Position numbers and translations under genes: made by a program | The notes under the pieces: generated by a model | Told to the model about the DNA's origin: nothing | Seen by the model: only the letters and a program-made list of their open reading frames with translations | The model's database searches: none | Shown here: piece by piece, positions 1 through 7,136 of the stretch | Position numbering within the stretch: the stretch's first letter is position 1 | Layout of the letters: each line of letters opens with the position of its first letter | From: CAZAZQ01 sp964489705 | GTDB taxonomy: Bacteria; Zixibacteria; MSB-5A5; GN15; FEB-12 | Reading direction: 5' to 3' | DNA length: 8,525 nt | NCBI GenBank assembly: GCA_964489705.1 | Contig: CAZAZQ010000037.1 | Span: 1 to 8,525, forward strand

Positions 1-144
1 TGATTTTCTTTCAGAGAGTGAGCAATAATCGAAAGTGAGTAGGTCTGGGGCAGACTAGGCGTTAGCGATTTTTACCTTTGGCTAAATTATTTTCAGAAAC
101 GGGCTCTTGTGGGTAAGACTAAATGTGTTAAATAGCAATTAAAT

Positions 145-176
145 TAGAGAGGGAGCAGTGCAACACTCCCTCTCTA
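145..176 (-). terminator. Rho-independent-like terminator of the DGQHR gene
   Basis: Arms at 145-155 and 166-176 (TAGAGAGGGAG / CTCCCTCTCTA) form a perfect 11-bp stem with a 10-base loop. It lies 20 bases beyond the TAG stop of the minus-strand gene ending at 196. Read on the minus strand, the stem is followed by the T/A-rich run ATTTAATT, which is not a clean T tract, so termination may be moderate. No plus-strand gene enters from the left to use it. Confidence 0.65.
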
Positions 177-195
177 CTGTTACTTGCTCAATTTA

Positions 196-1317
196 CTATT
201 CAACTCTATCCAGTTCTTCTTGTATTATTGATGCCAGTTCAGCAAATCCTTTCATGCTTCCGTACTTTGCTGCTTCTCCTTCGTCAGCATCCCAAAACTC
301 AGGACTTGAAAGTGATTCGCTGTACTGCAATAGATTCTTAAATTCAAATTCAATCCATGCTCTTCTGGCCATATGTAGTCTTGGCAATATTGTCTTGCAG
401 ATGGTATGTAGTGAAAATAATCCTGGAGTTTTTTGAATTACGTATTTGGATGGTTTTTCAAATGCTTCGGGAACTAATGACTTAATAGCATTCCAAAATT
501 CTATCATAATTTCAGAAAATGCCCTTGCTTGTTCTTTTGGGTCACCTTTCAAAAACAAGTGTTCACCTAAGTAAGCATAGATCGGCTTTAAGGAAGTCAT
601 AAATGAGGTGGCTAATACTATCTTCTTATTTTTTAACGAGGGGTCCTCAGCAATTTCTTTTTTTGTAAACGCTCTTTCGTTTGGCATAATTATCTTATCC
701 AACCAGGGGGACTTTTCGTTGTTGTTGAGTTCTTCTACGGTTCTGGAAATTACTACACGGGCAAGCTCACGTTTATTGATATTCTTAGTTCCTTCCTTTT
801 CTGTTATTTGAGTCAAAATCATATTAACAAGATCTAATCTAACTTTTTTCTGAGTACCATTCACAATAGCGAATTGCTTCATCTCAGTGATCTTGTCAAT
901 TCCATACATAATGATGATTGGTGTTTCGAATCCTATTAACTCTTCAGCGTTTTTTTCATAAATCGCAAAACTATAACCTCTCTCTCTGTGCTGCCCATCG
1001 ACAATTTGGAGCTTCATGTCTGAATTTAGTTCGATAGTTGAAGTTTTAGGATCATATTTTAGATCATAATCTCTGGCAGAGAGTAATATCGCCGTTGGAC
1101 AGAAAGGATATTCCGATTTTAATAAGTAGTTAGCAAACTTCTTATACCTAGATTCAGCACTTCGTTGGTACCCTTGCCTTGGATCATCGATCTCGAGCTT
1201 AGGATCGTACCGGTCAACAACCGTGTATTTTCTTAGATCCTCAACTCTCATTTTCGAAATAAATAGCCCCTTATTGTCTTGTGAGACTTTGATAACTGGA
1301 ATTCTTAAGGTTGACAT
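196..1317 (-). CDS. DGQHR-domain protein (DndB-like family)
   Basis: This 373-residue protein carries the family's name motif, D-G-Q-H-R, at residues 107-111. Upstream is the usual family block: GYQR at 49-52, a basic ESRYKKFANYLL helix, then PTAILLS at 74-80. Downstream is the second conserved block F149-xx-VNGTQKKV (149-159). The DGQHR family includes DndB, the regulator of dnd phosphorothioate DNA-modification clusters, and many stand-alone proteins of unknown role encoded in defence or mobile regions. The fold is thought to resemble ParB/sulfiredoxin. No dndCDE gene is visible here, so the role is unknown and the dndB name is not justified. The ATG at 1317 has an excellent ribosome site, AAGGAGG, 5 bases upstream. 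No signal peptide or membrane segment is seen, so the protein should be cytoplasmic. The gene is AT-rich compared with the genes from 2148 on. It lies 133 bases downstream of the PC4-like gene on the same strand and has its own candidate promoter. Confidence 0.93.
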   Translation of the reverse strand: MSTLRIPVIKVSQDNKGLFISKMRVEDLRKYTVVDRYDPKLEIDDPRQGYQRSAESRYKKFANYLLKSEYPFCPTAILLSARDYDLKYDPKTSTIELNSDMKLQIVDGQHRERGYSFAIYEKNAEELIGFETPIIIMYGIDKITEMKQFAIVNGTQKKVRLDLVNMILTQITEKEGTKNINKRELARVVISRTVEELNNNEKSPWLDKIIMPNERAFTKKEIAEDPSLKNKKIVLATSFMTSLKPIYAYLGEHLFLKGDPKEQARAFSEIMIEFWNAIKSLVPEAFEKPSKYVIQKTPGLFSLHTICKTILPRLHMARRAWIEFEFKNLLQYSESLSSPEFWDADEGEAAKYGSMKGFAELASIIQEELDRVE

Positions 1318-1349
1318 TTGAGCCTCCTTGAATAAAAGTTATTCTTTTT

Positions 1350-1391
1350 GGGGCATTACTTGATATTATAGTTATCTTTTTGCAATGCCCC
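1350..1391. repeat. Inverted repeat in the leader of the DGQHR gene
   Basis: GGGGCATT (1350-1357) and AATGCCCC (1384-1391) are perfect 8-base inverted arms separated by 26 AT-rich bases. On the minus strand the spacer contains a perfect TATAAT (1370-1365). The pair could form a leader hairpin in mRNA started at the upstream promoter. It could also be two operator half-sites flanking a second promoter. A terminator is less likely, because the minus-strand sequence after the stem is AAAAAGAA rather than a T tract. Confidence 0.5.
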
Positions 1392-1412
1392 GTGGTTTTA
1401 ATTTTCAGGCTC

Positions 1413-1441
1413 AATATAGCAATAGTTATTTGTTTGATCAA
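1413..1441 (-). promoter_or_regulatory. Candidate sigma70-type promoter for the DGQHR gene
   Basis: On the minus strand TTGATC (1441-1436) and TATATT (1418-1413) are separated by exactly 17 bases. The -35 matches consensus at 4 of 6 positions and the -10 at 5 of 6. It lies just beyond the stop of the PC4-like gene, so the DGQHR gene may be transcribed independently as well as by read-through. A further perfect TATAAT at 1370-1365 has no matching -35. The two -10 regions share a similar context (ATAACTAT preceding each), which suggests a partly duplicated promoter. Confidence 0.45.
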
Positions 1442-1450
1442 GAAAAAAAA

Positions 1451-1921
1451 TTAAAAAAATTCGTGATCTGGATAATTATTTTCTAGCGCCCATCTTGCTT
1501 CAACTAGCACTTCCTTTAAGTGTTTTATGTTTCTTGTTGGGATTGTAATGCCTTTTTTCGTATAAAAGACCTTTCCTCGGGAGCTGATACGTTCTCGAAT
1601 GTCAAGCTTTAAGTTGCCTGTGAACATAGATGTTTTCAAAACAATGTCTCTATCACTATCCCTTGGAACTACTCCAATAATGTAGTTGTCATCATAACTG
1701 CCATCTAAGTTATTGTCAGATAGCACATTAATAATCTTTTTAAGTCCTTTGAGATGTATACGGACTCCTTGCTTAGTGGGGCCTGTATAGCGAAAGGAAT
1801 TGATAAATTTTCTTATGTCAACGTAGTATTCAGATTTCCACTTGGTAATACTTACAATTATTTTTTCCGCATCACTTATTGCAACTTCTCCAATTATATC
1901 GTTGCTCTCAGAGAAAGTCAT
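1451..1921 (-). CDS. Tandem PC4/p15-like ssDNA-binding protein
   Basis: I read two PC4 (transcriptional coactivator p15) domains in one chain. Copy 1 runs from DAEKIIVSITKW through YYVDIRKF to TKQGVRIHLKGLKKIINVL. Copy 2 runs from DRDIVLKTSMF through LKLDIRERI to TKKGITIPTRNIKHLKEVL. Each shows the PC4 pattern: two beta strands, the V/L-DIR signature, a K-x-G-[IV]-x-[LI] strand, then a helix. Bacterial PC4-like proteins bind single-stranded DNA or RNA as dimers; two copies in one chain could make a monomeric version. The Trp found in the last helix of human PC4 is Leu/Ile here. The start is uncertain. ATG at 1921 gives 156 residues, while TTG at 1957 gives 168; neither has a clear Shine-Dalgarno site. 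I prefer ATG because it adds no unexplained N-terminus. The protein is cytoplasmic, AT-rich, and is the first gene of the leftward pair. Confidence 0.82.
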   Translation of the reverse strand: MTFSESNDIIGEVAISDAEKIIVSITKWKSEYYVDIRKFINSFRYTGPTKQGVRIHLKGLKKIINVLSDNNLDGSYDDNYIIGVVPRDSDRDIVLKTSMFTGNLKLDIRERISSRGKVFYTKKGITIPTRNIKHLKEVLVEARWALENNYPDHEFF

Positions 1922-1982
1922 AGCATACCAAATATATGGTGTATTGCAAAAAATCAAAGGGAAAATGTAACTTTAAACATTG

Positions 1983-2010
1983 TTTATATGATACGTTGAG
2001 TCACCTTGAA
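1983..2010 (-). promoter_or_regulatory. Candidate promoter for the PC4-like gene
   Basis: On the minus strand TTCAAG (2010-2005) and TATAAA (1988-1983) are spaced 16 bases apart. Transcription would start near 1976. That is about 20 bases before the TTG at 1957 and about 55 before the ATG at 1921, so it does not settle the start codon. The -10 is good and the -35 weak. Confidence 0.35.
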
Positions 2011-2025
2011 GTTAAGCTTTTCGCG

Positions 2026-2053
2026 TTGACCAAATTAAAAATTGTTGTAAATT
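2026..2053 (+). promoter_or_regulatory. Candidate promoter for the M1 peptidase gene
   Basis: TTGACC (2026-2031) is a near-consensus -35. TAAATT (2048-2053) follows after 16 bases as a fair -10. Transcription would begin near 2060 and leave a leader of roughly 88 bases before the ATG at 2148. It is back-to-back with the leftward candidate promoter, so this interval is a divergent promoter region. It is also where base composition changes from AT-rich to balanced. Confidence 0.4.
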
Positions 2054-2147
2054 ATAGTCATACAGCAGTAATAGCCGTCACCCAAGAAAGGACATATTCA
2101 ACATACCGCAATGGAGTAATCCGGCTATATCCCCGGGAGGTGACTTT

Positions 2148-4361
2148 ATGAATTTTCGTCAAATAGGTGTGGGAACAGTCTTGCTCATTTTCTGTGGGCT
2201 TATGGTTGTAACGCCGGGGTCGGCGGCAGAAAAGGATAAAAGTTCCGAGAGGGCAGCTATCCGGCGTACGCACAAAGCGTTGATGGAAAGCAAAAGAATG
2301 GCGGTAGAAAGAATGCGGGCGTATCAAAAGTACAGCGCTGCCTTCGCGCCGGAAGGACAGGCGGATTACGATGTCCTCTGGTACGATATCAAGATGAAGG
2401 CGGTGGATATCGACGAGTCGATCTCTGACAGCTTATACGGAGCAGTGACCTTTCATGCGGCGGCGGTGGTTGACGGTCTGACACAGGTACCGGTCGATTT
2501 GATTGATGAAAACCCTATCGATTCGATCGTCTCCCCGGCAGGGACACTCACGTATACCCGTGCTGACGATGTCGTTACCGTTTTTTTGGACCGGACGTAT
2601 TCTCTCGGAGAATCCTTTGAGTTTACGGTGTATTATCGTCATGAAATAAACTTCGGGTATCTACCTAATCTGCCCAGTGCGTTTAACACGTTTTCAGAAC
2701 CCTTGCGTGCTCCGCGGTGGTGGGCGTGCAAGCAGAGACTGGACGACAAAGCCGACTCGTTCAAAATCGCCGTCACCGTCGATACGAGCTATTACGTCGG
2801 TTCCAACGGCACCCTCGATTCCATCGTGGAGCATGGGAACGAGTGGCATACTTTTTATTACACGGAACATTACCCCATGGCGATGTACCTCTTTTCCATA
2901 TCGGTTTCCGATTATGTGCTCTGGTACGATTCATGGGTATATAACGGGGGTGCGGATACGTTGTCTATCGTTAATGCCGTTTTCCCCGACGACTACGACC
3001 AGTCTCTCGAGATATACGGCGTCGTTCCGCAAGCGCTGACTATTTATTCCGATTTGTTCGGTCTGTATCCTTTCTCCGATGAGAAGTACGGTCACACGAT
3101 GTCGGTCGGTGGCGAAGGGATAGAGCACCAAACCATGACGACTCTGGGTAACGACAGTTCGGTATTTAACGTGACGGCAACAATACACGAGCTGGCTCAC
3201 CAGTGGTGGGGAGATATGATTACCTGCCGGTCGTGGCAACATGTCTGGTTGAATGAAGGCTTTGCCACGTATTGCGAAGCTCTCTATTACGAGGGTACGG
3301 AGGGAGAAGCCGCCTACCATAACCACATGGACCATTTGAAATATTTCAGCACCGACGAAGCCGTGTTCGCCTATGATACCACCATAAGCTTTTTCACCTA
3401 CACGACATATTACAAGGGGGCATGGGTTCTGCATATGCTTCGAGGAATGGTTGGTGACTCGTTGTTTTTTGCCGGGATGAAAGCGTATTACGGTTCGGAA
3501 TTTCAGTACCGCGATGCGGTTACCGAAGATTTTCGCGATATTATGGAAGGAGCGACCGGCTGGGAACTTGACTGGTTTTTCGATGAGTGGGTCTATGGCT
3601 ACGGATACCCCGTCTACAAATGGTCGTATTGGAGCGAACCGTCGGATTCGGGCGGGGTGATCGTTTACTTTGCTCTGAGACAAACTCAGACCACTTCTCC
3701 CCAGGTATTCACAATGCCCATTTCCGTTACCTTTCGGCAGATAGGTTCCGACACGACCTTAACCCTGTTTAACGATGAGCGTTCCCAAATGTATCGTCTC
3801 CACCTCGCCCTTGAGGAAATAGCGGTAGTGGTATTTGACCCGGATGATTGGATTTTGGATGTCAACAGCCAAGAGCCGTGGGGAATTCGTATCGTCACCA
3901 CTCAAGAGGAAATCAGTCCCGCCGCTCAATATCAATCATACGTCGATACCATTGAATCCAAAGGCGGCTACGGATTGCGGACATTCTCGCTTGTCGGAGG
4001 GGCGCTGCCGAGCGGCTTTACTTTGGATGCCGACGGGATCATCAGCGGAATGACCAGCGATACCGGTCAATTTACGTTTACGGTCCACGTGGAAGAACAA
4101 GGATTGGAAGATGAGGTCGAGTTTACCATGACGGTCACGCCGACGCCGGTTGTTGCCGGTGATGTGGATTATAACGGCAGCGTCAGCGTTGCCGATGTGA
4201 CCTACCTGGTGGCATACCTTTTCCAGGGCGGTACGCCGCCGCCGATTTCGGATTTGGCGGACGTCGACGCTTCGTGTTCTTTGAACGTCGCCGATCTGAC
4301 CTATTTGGTCGATTACCTGTTCAAGGGAGGTTCCGCTCCGTTGTTGGGGTGCGTTATCTAA
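2148..4361 (+). CDS. Secreted M1-family metallopeptidase with Ig-like and dockerin domains
   Basis: The precursor has 737 residues. A signal peptide (1 to about 26, ending GSAA) follows an ATG with GGGAGG 7 bases upstream. Residues about 50-240 are the beta-rich N-terminal M1 domain. The catalytic domain holds H347-E-L-A-H351, and zinc ligand E370 in WLNEGF exactly 18 residues after H351: the full HExxH-x18-E site. EGIEHQTM at 323-330 replaces the GxMEN exopeptidase motif, with E326 the likely amino-terminus binder. Y421 in YYKG is the probable catalytic Tyr. The family removes N-terminal residues from peptides. The helical C-terminal domain of large aminopeptidases is absent; instead come a beta region, an Ig-like He_PIG domain (about 586-668) and two calcium-loop dockerin-like repeats (672-737; D672, D674, N676 in the first). 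It probably acts outside the cytoplasm, digesting peptides while held by its dockerin-like end. Exact specificity is unknown. It stands alone between a promoter and a terminator. Confidence 0.93.
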   Translation: MNFRQIGVGTVLLIFCGLMVVTPGSAAEKDKSSERAAIRRTHKALMESKRMAVERMRAYQKYSAAFAPEGQADYDVLWYDIKMKAVDIDESISDSLYGAVTFHAAAVVDGLTQVPVDLIDENPIDSIVSPAGTLTYTRADDVVTVFLDRTYSLGESFEFTVYYRHEINFGYLPNLPSAFNTFSEPLRAPRWWACKQRLDDKADSFKIAVTVDTSYYVGSNGTLDSIVEHGNEWHTFYYTEHYPMAMYLFSISVSDYVLWYDSWVYNGGADTLSIVNAVFPDDYDQSLEIYGVVPQALTIYSDLFGLYPFSDEKYGHTMSVGGEGIEHQTMTTLGNDSSVFNVTATIHELAHQWWGDMITCRSWQHVWLNEGFATYCEALYYEGTEGEAAYHNHMDHLKYFSTDEAVFAYDTTISFFTYTTYYKGAWVLHMLRGMVGDSLFFAGMKAYYGSEFQYRDAVTEDFRDIMEGATGWELDWFFDEWVYGYGYPVYKWSYWSEPSDSGGVIVYFALRQTQTTSPQVFTMPISVTFRQIGSDTTLTLFNDERSQMYRLHLALEEIAVVVFDPDDWILDVNSQEPWGIRIVTTQEEISPAAQYQSYVDTIESKGGYGLRTFSLVGGALPSGFTLDADGIISGMTSDTGQFTFTVHVEEQGLEDEVEFTMTVTPTPVVAGDVDYNGSVSVADVTYLVAYLFQGGTPPPISDLADVDASCSLNVADLTYLVDYLFKGGSAPLLGCVI

Positions 4362-4379
4362 CAAAAGCAGAAGGAGAAA

Positions 4380-4430
4380 CGGGTTTTCTCCCTTGAACAT
4401 GATTACAAAGGGAGAAAGCCCGATTCTGTT
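4380..4430 (+). terminator. Rho-independent terminator after the M1 peptidase
   Basis: Arms at 4380-4394 (CGGGTTTTCTCCCTT) and 4408-4422 (AAGGGAGAAAGCCCG) pair over 15 bp with one T-G wobble, closing a 13-base loop. The T-rich stretch ATTCTGTTCTTTT follows. It begins 19 bases after the TAA stop of the peptidase gene. The single wobble pairs as G-U in plus-strand RNA but would be an A-C mismatch in minus-strand RNA, which favours function on the plus strand. Confidence 0.8.
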
Positions 4431-4470
4431 CTTTTCTCCCAAGTTTTCCTTCTAATCAAGGCTAAATCCT

Positions 4471-4505
4471 GTGCGCGAACATCTGGTTCTGCACAAAAAA
4501 TGTGC
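4471..4505 (+). other. Two mutually exclusive small hairpins in the gap before the lipoprotein gene
   Basis: The 208-base gap between the upstream terminator and the lipoprotein ATG contains competing pairings. GTGC (4471-4474) plus GAAC (4477-4480) can pair with GTTC (4486-4489) plus GCAC (4491-4494). The same GCACA (4491-4495) can instead pair with TGTGC (4501-4505) around a five-A loop. No T tract follows either one. I found no convincing promoter here, only TATATATA near 4587 with no -35. Function is unknown. Confidence 0.25.
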
Positions 4506-4638
4506 GGGGTAGGATGAGGGACGAGCGCCTGTTTTTCTGTAACCTATTGTTATTCAGCACACTATCCCTTTCGGCACGTATTTTGATATATATATGGTGC
4601 AAAGGAAACAGAAAAATAAGAATCGGATGAGGTTTGAT

Positions 4639-5490
4639 ATGAAATTGCATCACTTGTTTTTGATAGCAGCGCTGAGTTCCCTTGTTTTGGTGGGGTGTGA
4701 TAACGATGAGTGCGTTTTTGATCCGGTGCCGGCGGCTCCGCAGGGAGTGTTCTCGATTACCGGTGACGGTGAAGTTTACATTTACTGGAACGGACCGTAC
4801 GAGTCGGATATAAAGGAGTATGTTATCTGGCGCTCCGACCAACCGACTACCTACTACACCGAAATCGGCAGACGGACGGCGGTAGCCAATCCGAATCTTG
4901 ACCTTATCATATATGAGTACATCGACGAGGGACTTCAAAACGGGCATACGTATTACTATGCCGTTTCGGCGGTTGACCGAGCCAACCAGATGTCCGAGCT
5001 GTCGGCGGAAGAGGTGTTCGATACGCCCCGCCCGGAAGGGGAGGTCGTTCTGTACGACAGCACGCTCCAGGCGAATTTGTCCGGCTATCATTTTGCCAGC
5101 TATGCGCGGCTGAACCCTTCATCGGCGGATGTGTTTGTCGATCGGGTAGACGGTATCTTTTTCTTGAATGCCGCCAACGACTCTACCGATTTGCAGGATG
5201 TCGGCTACACGGAACAATTTGAAGATGTCGGGTATGCGCCGGTGGACGGCTGGTCGGAACTGGGCTGGGTCGAGCTGGTGGTCGGTCATACCTACGTGAT
5301 TTGGACGGACGACTTGCGCTTTGCTAAAATGCGGGTGGAGACGATCGACTCTGCCAACGGGTATGTCCTTTTCCGGTGGGCATATCAGACCGCTCCGAAC
5401 AATCCGGAGCTGGTCCCTCTACCCGACGGGGCTAACAAGCCGGAGCATGGCGAGGAGTATTTACGACCGAAAAGTGATTCTCGGTTATAA
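4639..5490 (+). CDS. Lipoprotein with fibronectin type III domain
   Basis: This 283-residue protein opens with a lipoprotein signal: MKLHH, a hydrophobic core, and the lipobox L-V-G-C20. Cys20 would be lipidated and become the mature N-terminus. The next residue is Asp21, which in E. coli retains lipoproteins in the inner membrane, though the rule may not hold here. Residues about 32-130 form one fibronectin type III domain (PAAPQGV start, W50, YVIWRS at 61-66, YYYAVSAVD at 105-113, final SxLS). Residues about 135-262 are a beta-rich domain I cannot name, containing HTYVIWTDDLRFAKMRV and FRWAYQ. I chose the ATG at 4639 because GAGG lies 6 bases upstream and the signal peptide starts directly there. 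The in-frame ATG at 4594 has no ribosome site and would add a charged stretch before the signal. No enzyme motif is visible; a binding or structural role at the cell envelope is likely. The next gene starts about 29 bases later, probably in the same operon. Confidence 0.85.
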   Translation: MKLHHLFLIAALSSLVLVGCDNDECVFDPVPAAPQGVFSITGDGEVYIYWNGPYESDIKEYVIWRSDQPTTYYTEIGRRTAVANPNLDLIIYEYIDEGLQNGHTYYYAVSAVDRANQMSELSAEEVFDTPRPEGEVVLYDSTLQANLSGYHFASYARLNPSSADVFVDRVDGIFFLNAANDSTDLQDVGYTEQFEDVGYAPVDGWSELGWVELVVGHTYVIWTDDLRFAKMRVETIDSANGYVLFRWAYQTAPNNPELVPLPDGANKPEHGEEYLRPKSDSRL

Positions 5491-5519
5491 CATATAGGAG
5501 AGAAAGTGAGGATATGAAA

Positions 5520-7100
5520 ATGAAACGGCTTATGAAAACATTCTTTTTGGCGATAGTGGGGCTTGCCGTCGCTGCCGCCGGGGGACAGGCGGACAATGTC
5601 ACCCGGGTGTATGATAACGGCGGCTATGAAGAACGGGCAAGAATTGACCGGTATCTCGATGTGGAGATATGGACGAACCATGCCGACGACGAATTTTACG
5701 AAGGGGATAATATTGTTATCTCGTTCCGTACCAACCGGGACGCCTTCGTTGCCATCTATTCCATCGATACCCGCGGGCGGGTCAACATGCTTTTCCCCAG
5801 TGACCCGCAGCAAGACAACTTTGTCTACGGCGGCGTGACCTACCGGCTGCCGGGCGGGGACGATGATTTTGACCTGGTTATCACCGGTCCCGAGGGGGTT
5901 GAAAACATTCAGGCAATCGCATCCCGCGAGCGGTTTCCCATTCCCGATTGGTATCCGACCTCCGGGCTGATATGCGACGAGGAAGACCGACACGATTTCA
6001 TGGATTATCTTAACAACCGTTATTTCGTCCGCTACGACGGGCAGCGCTTTGCATACGATCGTCTCGCCATTTACGTTGACGAATGGGAGCCGTACTACTT
6101 CCGACCGGTCTACTATCCCGTCTATCCGACCTGGACGGTATGCGGGAACATCTACATCGATTACCCCTTGGGAGCGACGGTCTACATCGACGGCATTTAC
6201 TGGGGTTGCACCCCTATTTACATCCCGCGTATTTTCGTGGGTTGGCATACGTTCACCATTTATGATGCGTACGGCTACTGTTGGGAGTCCGATATCCATG
6301 TGACCCGCTACAACACCGTCGTGCTTGGCTACGACATTGTCCGACCGTCTCCGCGAGTGGTGTCGAAGTACAAAGAGGTGCGATACGTCGGTTACCGCGA
6401 TCCGGTGAAAAACGGTTACCCGGATTACCAGAAGAAGTACAAAAAGATTCTGGCGGTCTCCGCGCCGGTGTCTTCCAAGGCGTCGATGAAAGAACGTATC
6501 GTCGGCAGCAAGAAAAAAGGTGATGTTCCGCTGACGTTGGCGGCGTCGAAGAAGTATCTCCGCGGTGAAGGGAAACTGGTGAAAACCGAACGCGGTTACG
6601 AAACCGCCGGGACTTCGTATGGCTCGTCAAAGAAGCATAAAGCGAGCCGCAAGTCAGATTTTTATTACTCGAAAGAGAGTGCGAAAAGCAAGAAATCGAA
6701 GAGTTCCTCCGGGATAAAGTCGAAGCGTTCTTCTTCGTGGACCGGTTATGAGTCTTCGCATTCCAAGAGCAGCTTGAAGGGGACGAAATCTTCTTCCAAG
6801 ACTTCTTCTTCATACTACCGGAAGAAATCCGGTTCCAGCCACGCGGCGGAACCTCGTTCCACCGTTCGTTCGAAGACGTCTCCGCGTAAAGAAACCAAAA
6901 GCATCAAGACGACCAAGACCAAAAAGCACAGCGGTTCGAAGTCGTATGTGCCTTCCAAAGCGGCAAAGAAATCCGGTGGTGCTACCAAAAGCGGCGGATC
7001 GTACAAGTCAAAAGGCGGCGGGAAACCGTCTCCTCCGGCAAAAAGCAGCAGCGGGAGAAGCAGCAAACCTTCTCGTTCGCATGGAAAGGGAAAGCGATAA
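5520..7100 (+). CDS. Exported DUF4384 and PEGA domain protein with Ser/Lys-rich tail
   Basis: This protein has about 526 residues. A signal peptide (MKRLMKTFF plus hydrophobic core, cleaved near GGQA|D) is followed by a DUF4384 domain at about 55-137. Its marks are FYEGDNIVISF, D-A-F-V-A-I-Y-S-I-D, G-x-V-N-M-L-F-P-S and a later GPEGVENIQAIAS. A Tyr-rich linker leads to a PEGA domain at about 210-275 (GATVYIDGIYWGCTPIYIPRI, then a G-W-H-T-F-T-I strand). From about 340 to the end the chain is low-complexity Ser, Lys, Gly and Arg, strongly basic and without recognisable fold. DUF4384 and PEGA modules usually occur in envelope or secreted proteins of unknown ligand. The basic tail could bind polyanions such as LPS, acidic polysaccharide or DNA; that is inference. 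Start choice: GAGG at 5508-5511 sits 8 bases before ATG 5520 but only 2 before ATG 5514, so 5520 fits better. The difference is two residues. Confidence 0.9.
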   Translation: MKRLMKTFFLAIVGLAVAAAGGQADNVTRVYDNGGYEERARIDRYLDVEIWTNHADDEFYEGDNIVISFRTNRDAFVAIYSIDTRGRVNMLFPSDPQQDNFVYGGVTYRLPGGDDDFDLVITGPEGVENIQAIASRERFPIPDWYPTSGLICDEEDRHDFMDYLNNRYFVRYDGQRFAYDRLAIYVDEWEPYYFRPVYYPVYPTWTVCGNIYIDYPLGATVYIDGIYWGCTPIYIPRIFVGWHTFTIYDAYGYCWESDIHVTRYNTVVLGYDIVRPSPRVVSKYKEVRYVGYRDPVKNGYPDYQKKYKKILAVSAPVSSKASMKERIVGSKKKGDVPLTLAASKKYLRGEGKLVKTERGYETAGTSYGSSKKHKASRKSDFYYSKESAKSKKSKSSSGIKSKRSSSWTGYESSHSKSSLKGTKSSSKTSSSYYRKKSGSSHAAEPRSTVRSKTSPRKETKSIKTTKTKKHSGSKSYVPSKAAKKSGGATKSGGSYKSKGGGKPSPPAKSSSGRSSKPSRSHGKGKR

Positions 7101-7136
7101 ACGGTCGATAGGGATATTGACGAGAGAACCAAAAAG

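Noticed and set aside
196..1317. Naming the DGQHR gene dndB and calling a Dnd phosphorothioation system
   Set aside because: Only the family motif is shared; no dndA, C, D or E gene is present in the window.
2931..3683. 250-residue minus-strand ORF
   Set aside because: It is entirely antisense to the M1 catalytic domain and has no recognisable domain.
4594..4638. Upstream start for the lipoprotein
   Set aside because: There is no Shine-Dalgarno site before 4594, and the extra 15 residues are charged and precede a complete lipoprotein signal.
4462..5091. 209-residue minus-strand ORF
   Set aside because: It overlaps the lipoprotein signal and FN3 domain on the opposite strand, and nothing in it resembles a protein family.
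5385..6299. 304-residue minus-strand ORF
   Set aside because: It is antisense to the lipoprotein end and the DUF4384/PEGA gene, whose domains are clear. No motif or ribosome site supports the minus frame.
6520..7100. Possible tandem repeat array in the Ser/Lys-rich tail
   Set aside because: Short SSK/KSS-like words recur without a fixed period, so this is low complexity rather than a true repeat array.
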